Shown: positions 1-9,576 of the stretch, piece by piece | Layout: every line of letters starts with the position of its first letter | How positions within the stretch are numbered: position 1 is the first letter of the stretch | From: Verrucomicrobium sp. BvORR106 | Lineage (GTDB): Bacteria; Verrucomicrobiota; Verrucomicrobiia; Verrucomicrobiales; Verrucomicrobiaceae | Length of the DNA: 64,000 nucleotides | Direction: 5' to 3' | Assembly (NCBI RefSeq): GCF_000739655.1 | Contig: NZ_BATR01000122.1 | Span: 1 to 64,000 of the forward strand | Made by a program: the position numbers and the translations under genes | The notes under the pieces: generated by a model | What the model was told of the DNA's origin: nothing | The model's database searches: none | What the model saw: only the letters and a program-made list of their open reading frames with translations

Positions 1-2384
1 TCCGCGCCTACACGGTGCCCAGCAGCGGTGGCCGGGACAATCGAGGCCGGTTGCTGGCAGCACAGACGCGCCTGACCGGGCGCAGCGTGGACGTGGTGGC
101 AGAGGCCATCACCTGGACCTCTGACAGCCGCCAAGCCAGCTACGCTGCCACGCGGCTGACTGCGAATGATGGCACGGGCACGGCCACCTGGCAGGATGCA
201 AGAAACTACCAGTACAGCACGCAGCGGCGGCAGCTGGTGAGTGAAAGCTGGGTGCCTGGTGATGGCCAGGCGGGCAAGTCGCAGGGACATGAGCATGATT
301 TCGGCCTGGCAGGGGGACTGGGCATTTACACCGGGCGTGAGACGCCTGCCCCCACCGGCAGCACAGGCAGCCAGCTCTTCGTGGTAAACGACGCCGGGAT
401 GGCAGGTGGGACGGGAATTGATGCCTTCGGCCGTGTGACCCGTGAAGTGAGCGGCTTCGAAAACCTGGGTCTCACCGCCCAGGGTACCGCCAAAGGTGCC
501 AAAAGCGTTGAGCTCACCGTGAACACCAACAGCCAGTTGAGCGAAGTGCAGTTCCCGGCGGCCACCCGCTTCTTGAGCGGTGCCTGGAGCCGACAACTAT
601 GGCTGCCGGCAGGCGGGTACAACCTGCTGGCTAAAGGAAATCACCCCAGCGGGCAGTTCAGTGCGCAGGCCTCGGCGTCTTTTGACATTGGGGTGAGGCA
701 CTTTGGCGTGGAGTCCGTCCATGATGACAACGGGAATGTGACCTACAGGCACGTCGCGGGTGGCATTGCGCAGAATGGACGATCTCAGTCGCTGACCTGG
801 GATGGTCTGGGACGCCTGGTGAAGGTGGTGCAGGAGGAGTTTGGGGGCTTTGGCTTTGAATGGACAGCCACCTACGACGGGCTGAGCCGACGCCTGCAAA
901 CCACCTATGTGGCTAAGCGGGAAAACCTGTATCGAACCGCGGAGCAAGTGATCGAGCGCTCGTGGTATGATCCTTTGGTGGAGTTCCTGGAGGTGGGTAT
1001 CGAGGTGACGCGTGGCGGTGGCGGCACAGCGCAGTCCGAACGCTGGTGGAAAGTTCATGGACCGGACTTGAACGGCGGCTACGGCGGCTTGGGGGGCATC
1101 GGAGGGCTGGAAGCTCTGGTGAATGAGGCCACCGGCCAGGCTACAGGCACAACGGACGACTTCAATGGTCATATCGTCGGCTTCGCGAAGGCTGCCAGCC
1201 TAAGTGCGGCCGGAGCTGGATCGGTCGTGTATGAGTGGAATGACGCCCGGTTTGGAGGGTATGGCCCGCTCTCGGGCGGTTGGAGCGCTTCTGTATCGGA
1301 AGGGGCAGCTGTGTGGCGGACCTTTGGCTGGCGCGGAAGGAGACTGGATGCCACCGGGTACGTGCATCTGGGGGCAAGGTACTATGAGCCCAACAGCGGT
1401 AGGTTCCTTTCGCCAGACCCTCTGGGACATGGGGCCAGCATGTCATTATACGACTACGCCAATGGCGACCCCGTCGGCTTTGTGGATCCAAGCGGCAGAA
1501 GCGCTCTGGACATTTGGAGCTCTTCCATCACTGCGAACTCGTCAATTCTGGGATTTGAACAACCTACAGGCTCAATCGCCGGCAAACGACCGCTGGATTT
1601 GGATCCAGCCTACTGGGGTAACCAGGCCGCGCCCACGACTGCGGCCCAGTCAACGTTCTCAAACATCTACCAGTACAGTCCGACTGCGCGGAATGTCTAT
1701 GACTATGCCAAAGAGAACGGGTATCAGAATTTGTCCTTTGACTACTCAAAGGCCGGTGGTGCCCAACCCGGTATGGCGTTTGACGGATCAAATAAGAACA
1801 CGAGCAACCGGTATCTAATCTTCCCCAATGATGTCACAGACCCTGCCTTCAACTACACACCCTACCATGAGGCGGGACATGTCGTGCAGCGTGGATATCG
1901 AAACGCGGAACTGAATGCGGGCATGAACTACACCAAGCCCAATCCCTATCTCATGGGAGTGATCAACGACATCAGGTACGCATCTGATGGGAACGAGATG
2001 GCGAGCGAGCTGGAGATGCGCAGGCTGACCAACCGCATAGCTGTGGAAGTGTACGTGAACTCGGGCGGGCGGGTGATGCTCCCGCTTCTGACCCACTATG
2101 GCAGCACCAAACTGGCCCCTGGCACAGAATTTGGTCGTGGGACTTCCCCTGGGACATTCCTGAAAGGGTATCCTGCTCTGCCTTCGGCAGTGCAGCAGGA
2201 TGCAGCAAGATATAATGCGCAATCTGGCAAACAGTGGTACTATGGCCAGGACTTGGGAGGATGGGCATCGAAGACGTTTCCACCTTCGACGGGCTCCTCC
2301 GGGCACCCGGCATCTCCACCACCCTCCCCGCCTTCAACTCCTCCGGCCGCCCCTAAGCCACTTACGCTCACTCCATTGCTTTGA
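1..2384 (+). CDS. RHS-repeat protein, C-terminal part, with putative zincin toxin tip (5' end outside window)
   Basis: The reading frame is already open at base 3, so the gene begins upstream. The central part has tyrosine/aspartate-rich RHS/YD-type repeats and ends in the conserved RHS core signature (around nt 1370-1495: YVHLGARYYEPNSGRFLSPD, then DPVGFVDPSG). After this core the sequence becomes unrelated, as in polymorphic toxins. The variable tip of about 290 residues holds HEAGH (nt 1867-1881), an HExxH zinc-metalloprotease motif, and ends in a proline-rich tail. RHS shells usually encapsulate and deliver a C-terminal toxin between cells. That the tip is a metalloprotease toxin is inferred from one motif. 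The next gene starts about 10 bp later and may encode its immunity protein. Confidence 0.85.
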   Translation, partial: RAYTVPSSGGRDNRGRLLAAQTRLTGRSVDVVAEAITWTSDSRQASYAATRLTANDGTGTATWQDARNYQYSTQRRQLVSESWVPGDGQAGKSQGHEHDFGLAGGLGIYTGRETPAPTGSTGSQLFVVNDAGMAGGTGIDAFGRVTREVSGFENLGLTAQGTAKGAKSVELTVNTNSQLSEVQFPAATRFLSGAWSRQLWLPAGGYNLLAKGNHPSGQFSAQASASFDIGVRHFGVESVHDDNGNVTYRHVAGGIAQNGRSQSLTWDGLGRLVKVVQEEFGGFGFEWTATYDGLSRRLQTTYVAKRENLYRTAEQVIERSWYDPLVEFLEVGIEVTRGGGGTAQSERWWKVHGPDLNGGYGGLGGIGGLEALVNEATGQATGTTDDFNGHIVGFAKAASLSAAGAGSVVYEWNDARFGGYGPLSGGWSASVSEGAAVWRTFGWRGRRLDATGYVHLGARYYEPNSGRFLSPDPLGHGASMSLYDYANGDPVGFVDPSGRSALDIWSSSITANSSILGFEQPTGSIAGKRPLDLDPAYWGNQAAPTTAAQSTFSNIYQYSPTARNVYDYAKENGYQNLSFDYSKAGGAQPGMAFDGSNKNTSNRYLIFPNDVTDPAFNYTPYHEAGHVVQRGYRNAELNAGMNYTKPNPYLMGVINDIRYASDGNEMASELEMRRLTNRIAVEVYVNSGGRVMLPLLTHYGSTKLAPGTEFGRGTSPGTFLKGYPALPSAVQQDAARYNAQSGKQWYYGQDLGGWASKTFPPSTGSSGHPASPPPSPPSTPPAAPKPLTLTPLL

Positions 2385-2394
2385 TTGATTGGAT

Positions 2395-3042
2395 ATGAAA
2401 AAGTTAGCTGTGATCATCACTTGCGCAGGGTTTGTGATTGCCGCCGCTCCCGGTGACGTGGTGGCGGACCCTAAGACGCCGCCATCGAACCTGAGAAGCT
2501 CAAGAACCGCTGAGACTGATCCTCTGCTGCTGAAATCGGTGTTGAAGCAGGTGGAGATCCCTCAGTCGAAAAAGAAGCCTGCACAGAAGCTGCATATCAA
2601 GATGGAGAACGTGGAACTGATTCTCGACGCGGACCCCTTCTTCGAGATCATTGGCAAAGAGGAGGGGGCATCGGCCTCTGGAACCTGGAAGCTGTTTTTT
2701 GACAGTGTCAATGCCAGAAGAACGGGGGACATCGTATGCTCGATCAAAGAGGACTCCATCGCGCATGACTTCGCCAAATACCGTCTATACACCGAAAACT
2801 CGACCCAGGAGATTGACGAGGGCAATAGCCTTATTGTCGCGCTGTTCGAATCGCTGGAAATGAACCCGTCCATTCTGGTCGGAATAACGGACCTGTTGCA
2901 CAAAGACAAAGATAAATCCGGTATTCCACTCATCGTGGGTAGCTGGAAGGTGCCCAAGAACTTCGACCACGGGGACTTTGGCCGGTGCCTGATCTGGGAC
3001 GGCAGGATCCTCACCAACGTCTATTTGGGGCACAAAGGGTAA
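2395..3042 (+). CDS. Secreted protein of unknown function, candidate immunity partner of the RHS tip
   Basis: About 215 residues. I start at ATG 2395; an in-frame TTG lies two codons upstream. The N-terminus (MKKLAVIITCAGFVIAAA) is a clear signal peptide, so the product is probably periplasmic or outer-membrane-associated. The mature part is mixed alpha/beta with no motif I recognise. It follows the RHS gene after about 10 bp on the same strand, the position expected of an immunity gene. An immunity role is inference from position only. Confidence 0.75.
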   Translation: MKKLAVIITCAGFVIAAAPGDVVADPKTPPSNLRSSRTAETDPLLLKSVLKQVEIPQSKKKPAQKLHIKMENVELILDADPFFEIIGKEEGASASGTWKLFFDSVNARRTGDIVCSIKEDSIAHDFAKYRLYTENSTQEIDEGNSLIVALFESLEMNPSILVGITDLLHKDKDKSGIPLIVGSWKVPKNFDHGDFGRCLIWDGRILTNVYLGHKG

Positions 3043-3117
3043 ACTCTTCGACGAAAAAATGGTGAAGAGTAAGGCTAGGTGGCGAGACGTCTCACCCAGG
3101 CCACATAGTCCCTTTTA

Positions 3118-3438
3118 CTAGCGTCTGTCTTCCTCATCCTCGTCCTCCAGCTCCCTCAGTTCATCATCGGCTTCCTCGACACCGGCATTCACGAGATCTT
3201 GCGTTGCGGCGAACTCGTCTTCCAGCGGTGGTTTGCCGACACGATGGCCGAGGTCTGCACCCAGGCCACTCCAGCTTTCTTCACGGCTGGGATCGCTGTC
3301 CTCGTGCTCCTCCGTGTCTGGGATGACATCGCTCTCGTCGGGAGGGAGGACGTCTTCCGTGTTCAGGTCATCGATGATGGCGTCGGCGGTGAGCTCGGGA
3401 TCTTCGGAGGCGGACGGGGCTGGTTGGTTCGAATTCAT
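3118..3438 (-). CDS. Small acidic conserved hypothetical protein
   Basis: 106 residues, extremely rich in Asp and Glu, with few hydrophobic residues and probably largely disordered. The internal segment DLGHRVGKPPLEDEFAATQD has the look of short acidic proteins found in many bacterial genomes, but I cannot name a function. No signal peptide or membrane segment. It ends convergently with the secreted gene before it; a weak hairpin (ACTCTTC...GAAGAGT, about 3045-3073) lies between the two stops. The opposite-strand ORFs in this stretch have worse composition and were taken as shadows. Confidence 0.6.
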   Translation of the reverse strand: MNSNQPAPSASEDPELTADAIIDDLNTEDVLPPDESDVIPDTEEHEDSDPSREESWSGLGADLGHRVGKPPLEDEFAATQDLVNAGVEEADDELRELEDEDEEDRR

Positions 3439-3622
3439 GAGTGGTCGCAGTTGAGTTGATGAGGATGGTCGGATCGGAGTCCGGAAAGGGATAAAAGGAC
3501 AAATTGACCTTCAACAGGAGATCGTGCAGCGGGTCGGGCCCGGTTGGATGGTTCACCCGGATTGCCAGGGGCACATTGGGAGGTTGAACGCGAGAAGTGA
3601 GCCTGGCTGGCGTTTTCATAGC

Positions 3623-4897
3623 ATGGGCAGAGTCTGTTCCGTACTGGTGCTGCTTTTTCTGGCGGGGATGGCGATGGCCGAGGACTGGCCGCAGTGGCGT
3701 GGACTGCATCGGGATGGCACATCGGCAGAAGTAGCGGAGCTGCCAGAGTTTCCTGCGGAAGGGCTTCCGGTGTTGTGGAGAGCGCAAGTCGGTGCGGGCT
3801 GGTCGACGCCGGTCGTGCTGAGTGACAAGGTCTATGTGTTCGACGCGAGACTGGAGCGCCCGAGGGCGTGGGAACGTCTGACCTGTCGGGATGCAGAGTC
3901 TGGCAAGGTGCTCTGGCAGGTGGAGACGGAGGTGGCTTACCCCGAATTCTGCTTCGTAGCGGGTCAGGAAAATGGGCCCACCTCAACGCCGGTGATATCG
4001 GCGGAGAACATCTATACGCTGGGGCAAAAGGGGCAGGTTTGTTGTCGCAACACCACAACGGGAGCGCTGGTCTGGCAGCGCGACTTCCAGGCTGACTACG
4101 GGATGAAAGAGTTTACTGGGAATGGCTCAGCTCTGGTAGAGGATGAGTTCCTGATCATCACCATGACGGGAACGAAGGGCGCTTGCGTGATCGGCTTGGA
4201 CAGGCGCACGGGGTTGGAGAGGTGGCGGGCGTTGGACGAAGCGATGTCGAACAGTTCACCCGTCATGGCGGGGACAGGCGACCGGCGTCAACTGGTGGTC
4301 TGGACTCAGCAATCCGTATCGGCGCTGGACGTGACCACTGGCATTGTCCTGTGGAGCGAGCGATTGCTGACCAGCTCAGACAACGCGGTGGCCACACCGG
4401 TGAGTGATGGCGAGCTTCTCCTGGTGGGCGGGCTGATGTTCCGGCTTGGCGCCAACATACCCGGGGCCCAGATCCTCTGGCCGGAGAGCCGGGCGGTCTC
4501 GCAGCGCGTGCTGAGCAACACCTCCACGGCATGGCTCACTGGAGGTCACGTGTACTCCGCGAGGTTGAAAGGAGAGTTCGTGTGCCTGAATGCCGCCACG
4601 GGGCAGGAAGTCTGGAAGACGGACAAAGTGACCGCCAGCAAGCAAGGGGCGACGGTGCAAATCATCGGCTCCTCTTCTTCCCGGAATGGTGAGGCGCTGC
4701 TCTACAACGACCAAGGGGAACTGATCCTGGCGAGGTTGTCGCCTGCTGGGTACGAGGAAAGGAGTCGCGCCAAGGTGCTGGAGCCCGACCAGCCCTTTGG
4801 GGGTAACAAAGTCAACTGGTCTGCCCCGGCGCTGGCAGGGGGAAGGGTGTTTGTGAGGAACCAGCGGGAGCTGGATTGCGTACGGGTGGGGAAGTGA
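3623..4897 (+). CDS. Secreted PQQ-binding-like beta-propeller repeat protein
   Basis: 424 residues from ATG 3623, chosen because it opens directly with a signal peptide (MGRVCSVLVLLFLAGMAMA) followed by EDWPQWRG. That motif heads a large family of exported beta-propeller proteins common in Planctomycetes and Verrucomicrobia. An in-frame ATG at 3524 would add 33 residues with no signal-like character. The body has repeated blade motifs of the type TGxxxW (for example TTGALVWQRD, TTGIVLWSE, ATGQEVWKT). Members resemble the PQQ-dependent dehydrogenase and BamB propellers but usually lack an assigned activity. Likely periplasmic, possibly a binding scaffold. Confidence 0.88.
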   Translation: MGRVCSVLVLLFLAGMAMAEDWPQWRGLHRDGTSAEVAELPEFPAEGLPVLWRAQVGAGWSTPVVLSDKVYVFDARLERPRAWERLTCRDAESGKVLWQVETEVAYPEFCFVAGQENGPTSTPVISAENIYTLGQKGQVCCRNTTTGALVWQRDFQADYGMKEFTGNGSALVEDEFLIITMTGTKGACVIGLDRRTGLERWRALDEAMSNSSPVMAGTGDRRQLVVWTQQSVSALDVTTGIVLWSERLLTSSDNAVATPVSDGELLLVGGLMFRLGANIPGAQILWPESRAVSQRVLSNTSTAWLTGGHVYSARLKGEFVCLNAATGQEVWKTDKVTASKQGATVQIIGSSSSRNGEALLYNDQGELILARLSPAGYEERSRAKVLEPDQPFGGNKVNWSAPALAGGRVFVRNQRELDCVRVGK

Positions 4898-4962
4898 GGG
4901 GAGACTGAATTTTGACGAAGTGCGAAGGCGTGAAGGACGCGATGCCTGCAGGTTCAATGTGA

Positions 4963-5724
4963 TTGAAGGATGCAACTATCCGATGGGTTCCAGAGAAGGA
5001 ATTTTTTCGGCTTATCGATTGCCCGATGAGCATTGTCATGTATGGCAAAATCCCAATGGAAACTCTGTTGGATCTGGGAAGAGAGTATCAAAATCGCTTC
5101 GCGGCACTGGCTCCCTATCGGGATGCGGTGTGGAAAGTGCTGGTGAAAGGTTTTTTCCAGAACTACATCGAGACCAATGCCACGGTCTTGGATCTGGGAG
5201 CGGGGTGGGGAGAGTTCACTCGTAACATCCAGGCGGGACGCCGGATCGCAATGGACCTGAATCCTGATATGCCGGCAAGAGTAGGCCCGGGGGTGGAGAC
5301 GATCCTGCAAGACTGCTCTCAAACGTGGCAACTGCCGGACAACTCAGTGGATGTGATCTTCACGAGTAACTTCTTCGAGCATCTACTGACGAAGGATGCG
5401 TTGCGTCGCACGCTCATGGAGGGGCTGCGTTGCCTGAAACCCGGGGGACGAATCATCGCCTTGGGGCCCAACATCCGGGTGCTGCACGGGACCTACTGGG
5501 ACTTTTGGGATCATTACCTCGCACTGAGTGACCGGGCCATGACGGAGGTGCTCACCCTGACAGGGTACTCCGTGGAGCGAGCGGTGCCGCGCTTCCTGCC
5601 GTACTCCATGTCGCTCGGTCTCACTCCGCCCGTCGCACTGGTGGGGCTGTACCTGAAGTTGCCGTTTCTCTGGCGCTTTTTTGGCAAGCAGTTTCTAGTG
5701 GTGGCTCGCAAGCCTTTCGCGTGA
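4963..5724 (+). CDS. Class I SAM-dependent methyltransferase
   Basis: 253 residues with a TTG start at 4963; ATG 5026 (MSIVMYG) is a plausible alternative. Motif I VLDLGAGWGEF binds S-adenosylmethionine; a motif II-like acidic position follows at AMDLNPD; later DVIFTSNFFEHLL and LRCLKPGGRIIALGPN match the motif III/post-III pattern of methyltransf_11-type enzymes. The C-terminal hydrophobic stretch (about residues 205-245) may touch the membrane. Enzymes of this type often act on lipids, sugars or cell-surface glycans; the substrate cannot be read from the sequence. The gene converges on the membrane-protein gene downstream. Confidence 0.85.
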   Translation: MKDATIRWVPEKEFFRLIDCPMSIVMYGKIPMETLLDLGREYQNRFAALAPYRDAVWKVLVKGFFQNYIETNATVLDLGAGWGEFTRNIQAGRRIAMDLNPDMPARVGPGVETILQDCSQTWQLPDNSVDVIFTSNFFEHLLTKDALRRTLMEGLRCLKPGGRIIALGPNIRVLHGTYWDFWDHYLALSDRAMTEVLTLTGYSVERAVPRFLPYSMSLGLTPPVALVGLYLKLPFLWRFFGKQFLVVARKPFA

Positions 5725-5808
5725 GTCGCCTTTTTGGAGGAGGCGCGGCGTGTCCGATTTCGGAGGACCGGGTACTGCACGTCAGGTGCGTCATCATGCC
5801 TCCTGAGT

Positions 5809-7638
5809 CTACCGAGGAGCGTGCCCAGGGCGTTTCGCCCGTGTATCAAGCCGGGCTCTGGCTTTGAGGTACGAGGGACCCGTCAGAGGAGTGCCATCGT
5901 CGCCTTTAACGATAAAGACGGACCACTGATCATCTCCAGGTGGGTAGGTCTCGATGAGGTCGTGCCCGCCCGGTTTGATCTGCTGAACTCGGGTAGGCCA
6001 ATGCGGTGGGCGGATCTTGGGGGGATCGGTAGCGCCGAGGCCGCACATCATGCTGATGAGCAAGACGATGGCCACGCTGGACAGGAGGCGTCGACGTGAG
6101 GCGAAAAGGGTCGCCAGAGCCAGTATCACCAGAGCATAGGGGATGACATAGTAGCGATCTCCCCCGAGCCAGGCCCGGCTCGAGCCGAAGGTGCGAGCAT
6201 ATCCCGCTGCGGCGAACAGGGAGGCAAAGAACAGCATCCAAAGCAGACGTGAAGGTCCCCGCGGATGGCCCTTCCAGTGGAAAAGTGCGCTGGCAAAGAG
6301 TAGTGAAAGCCCAGCCGCTAGAATCATTCCCCACACGAGAAACTGAGTGGGTGTGAAGGGCAGGCTTCTCCCGAACAAGCCCAAGGCAAAATCAGCCACC
6401 CACAGGAGCAAGGGACCTCGGGTGACTCCAGGGATGGCGGGCTCATGGGCACCGAAAATCAAGATGGCGATCTGGATCCCGGCAGCGACAGCTTGGGAGA
6501 GTGCCAGGGTGATCTCAAACCTGTTGCACTGAGACCAGGCCTGCCAGATCATGGCCGGCAGGGTGAGAATGGCGAAGGGGCCGGAAAGCGCGGCGACGAA
6601 GGCCATGGAGAGCAGGAGGATCTGCCCGAGAGGCGTGGTGGGCCGAGACGAGGGGTGAATGGCAAGCAACACCAGAGCCAGTCCCGTGATCCACTGAAGA
6701 TTGGTGGGCGAGAACATGAGGTATCCGCCTAGTGGGGCGACTGTGAAAAAGGCAGTGACGGCGAGACGCTCTGCCCAGCCTGTCCAACTGCCGATGAAAT
6801 AGAATGTCAGGCTCACCATTCCCAGCGTGACCCAGACAAAGGCGGCGGGTTGTAGATCGAGCGAGAAGCCGCCACTCGCCCAGGCAATCAGTCGGGGAAG
6901 CACATGGAGATAGCCCGCATAGGGCACAAACAGGGCACCGATGCCATGGGCGAGGTTGTCTTCGATGAAGATGGAGCCATCTTCCGCGACCAGATAGGGA
7001 TCGCTGAGTTTCTGCCAATTGGCCGCAGCGAGAAGTGCGGTGGTGATTCCGACGTAGATCAACAAGGCTGCAGGGTGGTGCTCCGCCCGCTTCAGCAGGT
7101 GCCGCCATTGAGCTACCTCAAGGTAGCAGGCATCAAGCAGGGGGCGGCTGCGCAAGAGCGCTGCTGCCAGGAAGAGGGATGATGCACCCCACACCCACCA
7201 TAGCCAGGTACGGGGAGCCCACGGTCTCACCAGGGAATAGGACTTCGACAAATTTCCCGAACTTCCCACAGGCGCGGGCCTCAGATTGAGGGAACCGCTG
7301 CGCAAGACGTAGGAGGCTTCCGATCCCGGTTGGGACAGCTCATGAATGGCCTGCTTCCTGTCAAAACGGCGACCATTCTGAGTGATATAGGCGTGTCGCA
7401 GATCCGCCTGCGTGAGCACGGGAAGAGCGCTCTTTTTCAGACGAAGGACGTCGCCATTCTGGCTGAAGTGTTTCGATTGGAGAGTGACGGTGGAGCGGAG
7501 CAAGCCCAGTTGCCCCAAGATCGCTGCACATGGCAGACCAAACCAAATGGCATAGATCAGCACGAGGATAATGCGAGTGCCGGATGCCCCCGGGCGCAGG
7601 GTCAACATGGAGAGCTGGGATGGGTATGAAAAAGGCAC
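5809..7638 (-). CDS. Polytopic integral membrane protein, possibly GT-C-like glycosyltransferase
   Basis: Up to 609 residues; GTG 7638 or ATG 7608 could start it. One N-terminal transmembrane helix, a periplasmic-like region of about 90 residues, then roughly ten more hydrophobic helices. The loop after the early helices contains YLVAEDGSIFIEDNLAHG. Acidic pairs in the first large loop are typical of GT-C glycosyltransferases, and the length and topology agree, but I see no diagnostic family motif. The short hydrophilic C-terminus ends in a basic stretch. Convergent with the methyltransferase gene, which would suit surface polysaccharide or lipid decoration; that link is inference. Confidence 0.7.
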   Translation of the reverse strand: MPFSYPSQLSMLTLRPGASGTRIILVLIYAIWFGLPCAAILGQLGLLRSTVTLQSKHFSQNGDVLRLKKSALPVLTQADLRHAYITQNGRRFDRKQAIHELSQPGSEASYVLRSGSLNLRPAPVGSSGNLSKSYSLVRPWAPRTWLWWVWGASSLFLAAALLRSRPLLDACYLEVAQWRHLLKRAEHHPAALLIYVGITTALLAAANWQKLSDPYLVAEDGSIFIEDNLAHGIGALFVPYAGYLHVLPRLIAWASGGFSLDLQPAAFVWVTLGMVSLTFYFIGSWTGWAERLAVTAFFTVAPLGGYLMFSPTNLQWITGLALVLLAIHPSSRPTTPLGQILLLSMAFVAALSGPFAILTLPAMIWQAWSQCNRFEITLALSQAVAAGIQIAILIFGAHEPAIPGVTRGPLLLWVADFALGLFGRSLPFTPTQFLVWGMILAAGLSLLFASALFHWKGHPRGPSRLLWMLFFASLFAAAGYARTFGSSRAWLGGDRYYVIPYALVILALATLFASRRRLLSSVAIVLLISMMCGLGATDPPKIRPPHWPTRVQQIKPGGHDLIETYPPGDDQWSVFIVKGDDGTPLTGPSYLKARARLDTRAKRPGHAPR

Positions 7639-7733
7639 CTCTCCCCAGGAGCAGGCCGTCGAGAGGTCAATGGGTTGGGAGTTGGTCTATGGCAGGTGGC
7701 GGGGGAGCGGTCAACCGAGGGCTGATCGAGGAG

Positions 7734-8192
7734 TCAATTTTCTCCATCTGCATCAGGTCTGCGCTCACCCTGCAAGACGCGGCAGATGGCCTGGATGAGC
7801 TGGCGGGAACTGGTGGGTTTCTCCAGGCACCCGGCCACGCCGAGGCGGGTGCATTCATCCTTCATCTCCGGCGTCCAGTAGGCGCTCATGATGAGGACAG
7901 GCAGGGAGGGGTGAGTGCTCTTGATGAGGCTGAGGATGAACTTGCCGCTGGCCACGGGCATGCGGAGATCAGTGAGGACGACGTCGAAACCAAAGTCTGG
8001 GTCCGCCATGAGCTGCATGGCCTCCGCCGTGGAGCTGGCGGAGTGCACCTGGGCACCGGCGCGGCTCAGCACCTTGGTGACGGCCCGGAGCATGGGGAGA
8101 TCATCATCGACTACCAGCAGCCGGCAGTGCAGGAGAGAGAGGCGGGATCTGTCCAGTTCAACAGGCAGGGGAAGGATGGATTTCGTGATCAT
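7734..8192 (-). CDS. Single-domain response regulator (receiver)
   Basis: 152 residues from ATG 8192. A REC domain fills the protein: acidic cluster LLVVDDD, phospho-acceptor Asp in VVLTDLRMP, Thr/Ser switch region LIMSAYW and conserved Lys in CLEKP. No output domain follows, so it probably acts by protein contacts or passes the phosphate on. Its start lies 35 bp inside the 3' end of the kinase gene, so the two are surely cotranscribed and translationally coupled. The longer frame upstream of 8192 is only the kinase region read in another frame. Confidence 0.88.
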   Translation of the reverse strand: MITKSILPLPVELDRSRLSLLHCRLLVVDDDLPMLRAVTKVLSRAGAQVHSASSTAEAMQLMADPDFGFDVVLTDLRMPVASGKFILSLIKSTHPSLPVLIMSAYWTPEMKDECTRLGVAGCLEKPTSSRQLIQAICRVLQGERRPDADGEN

Positions 8193-9441
8193 GGGGTGGG
8201 GTAGAGCAGGGGGTGAAGGTCTGAGCGGAGCCGGAGGCCCGAACTTTGAGGCTGGAGGTGGCGACTTCTCGCACTCGCGGCAAGGCGATCGTAAAGGTCG
8301 TTCCTTCCCCCAGAATACTGTGGCACGTGAGTTCACCGTCGTGTTCGGCAATGATCTGCTGGGCAAGTGCGAGCCCCAGCCCGGTGCCTCGGGCTTTGGT
8401 GGTGAAGAACGGGGTGAAGATCTGGGACAGATCCTCCGGACGGATGCCGCACCCGGTGTCTGACAGCTGGATCAAAGAACGGTCCTCTTCCTGAAGAGTA
8501 GTCACACTCAGCACCCCGCCCTGCGGCATGGCATCACGGGCATTCAGGGCGAGATTCAGCAAGACCTGCCAGAGCTGGACTACGTCGATGTTCACCGTGT
8601 GCAGGGTCGGGTCATAGGTCTTCACCATGCGTACGTGAGCGGCCCCTAGCTCCGGCAGCAGCAGGGCGAGCTTCTCGTCCAGGAAAGGGTGGAGAGCCTG
8701 GGGTGTAGGCACTACCTTGGGCAGGCGGGCAAACCCAAGGTAGTCCTGCATGACCTTCTCCACCCTCTCCACCTCACTGCGGATCTGGTCCACCAGAGAC
8801 AAGGCTTCCTCCTGATCATGAGGTAGTGAGGAGGGCATGGCGCGCGCGAGTTCGATCACCTCGCATGCCAGGAGGTCAAGGTTTAGGGAAATAGATCCCA
8901 TGGGGTTGCGGACTTCGTGCGCCATCTGGGCTGCCATGGCACCCACCTGGGCCAGGCGTTCCGCCCGGAGCCTCGCCAGGTCCGCATCGTGACGGCGCGT
9001 CATTTCCTCCCTGAGTTGACTGGTTCTCAGGCGCACCCGCCGTTCCAGGGAGTTCATCACGTCATGCAGGGCAGAGAGCAGCAGGGCCACCATGAGGAAC
9101 ACGGTCAGAAACATGAGCGCATTCCACAGCAGGCTGGACTGTCGGGCGTGAATGCCGCCGATCCCCGCTTCCGCGGCCAGCCAGGTGCATGCGGAGAGCA
9201 GGCAGAAGACCATGCCGAGCTTCCGCCCCGCCACCCATGCCACCAGAGACACTGGCAGCAGGTAGAGCGCCACCACCTGACACTCCTGGCCGGTGAAGTA
9301 GTCCAGCGCCCCGATGGCCGCAGTAAGGGCTGACGCCAGGGTGATCGCAGCTGCCCGATGCTTGAGAACCATTTTCGCCACTTCCATGACTGAGAGGAGA
9401 CTGCCACAGAAACGGAGTTTGGACCGTCCGGTGGAGCCCAT
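8158..9441 (-). CDS. Membrane sensor histidine kinase
   Basis: 427 residues. Four hydrophobic helices lie in about residues 25-125 with almost no periplasmic loop, suggesting a membrane or cytoplasmic stimulus. A coiled linker follows, then the HisKA dimerisation helix with H-box HEVRNPMGSISLNLDLL, and the HATPase_c domain: N-box LNLALNARDAMP, G1 DTGCGI, F-box FTPFFTTKARGTGLGLALAQ. All catalytic elements are present. It is followed by its overlapping receiver gene, forming a two-component pair. The combination of a four-helix sensor with NtrB-like catalytic boxes is common in sensing systems of this type; the signal is unknown. Confidence 0.9.
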   Translation of the reverse strand: MGSTGRSKLRFCGSLLSVMEVAKMVLKHRAAAITLASALTAAIGALDYFTGQECQVVALYLLPVSLVAWVAGRKLGMVFCLLSACTWLAAEAGIGGIHARQSSLLWNALMFLTVFLMVALLLSALHDVMNSLERRVRLRTSQLREEMTRRHDADLARLRAERLAQVGAMAAQMAHEVRNPMGSISLNLDLLACEVIELARAMPSSLPHDQEEALSLVDQIRSEVERVEKVMQDYLGFARLPKVVPTPQALHPFLDEKLALLLPELGAAHVRMVKTYDPTLHTVNIDVVQLWQVLLNLALNARDAMPQGGVLSVTTLQEEDRSLIQLSDTGCGIRPEDLSQIFTPFFTTKARGTGLGLALAQQIIAEHDGELTCHSILGEGTTFTIALPRVREVATSSLKVRASGSAQTFTPCSTPPHDHEIHPSPAC

Positions 9442-9576
9442 CTTGGATAGGCGCTTTGCCTAGGACGGAGGCCTTTTTTTTGGGGGGGTCTTCCCAATCA
9501 GTTTGTCGATTGATTGAGTGTTCTGTCGACGAATGTGATTTCGCTGAGTATCGCGGTGGTATAGAGTTTCTTTCGC

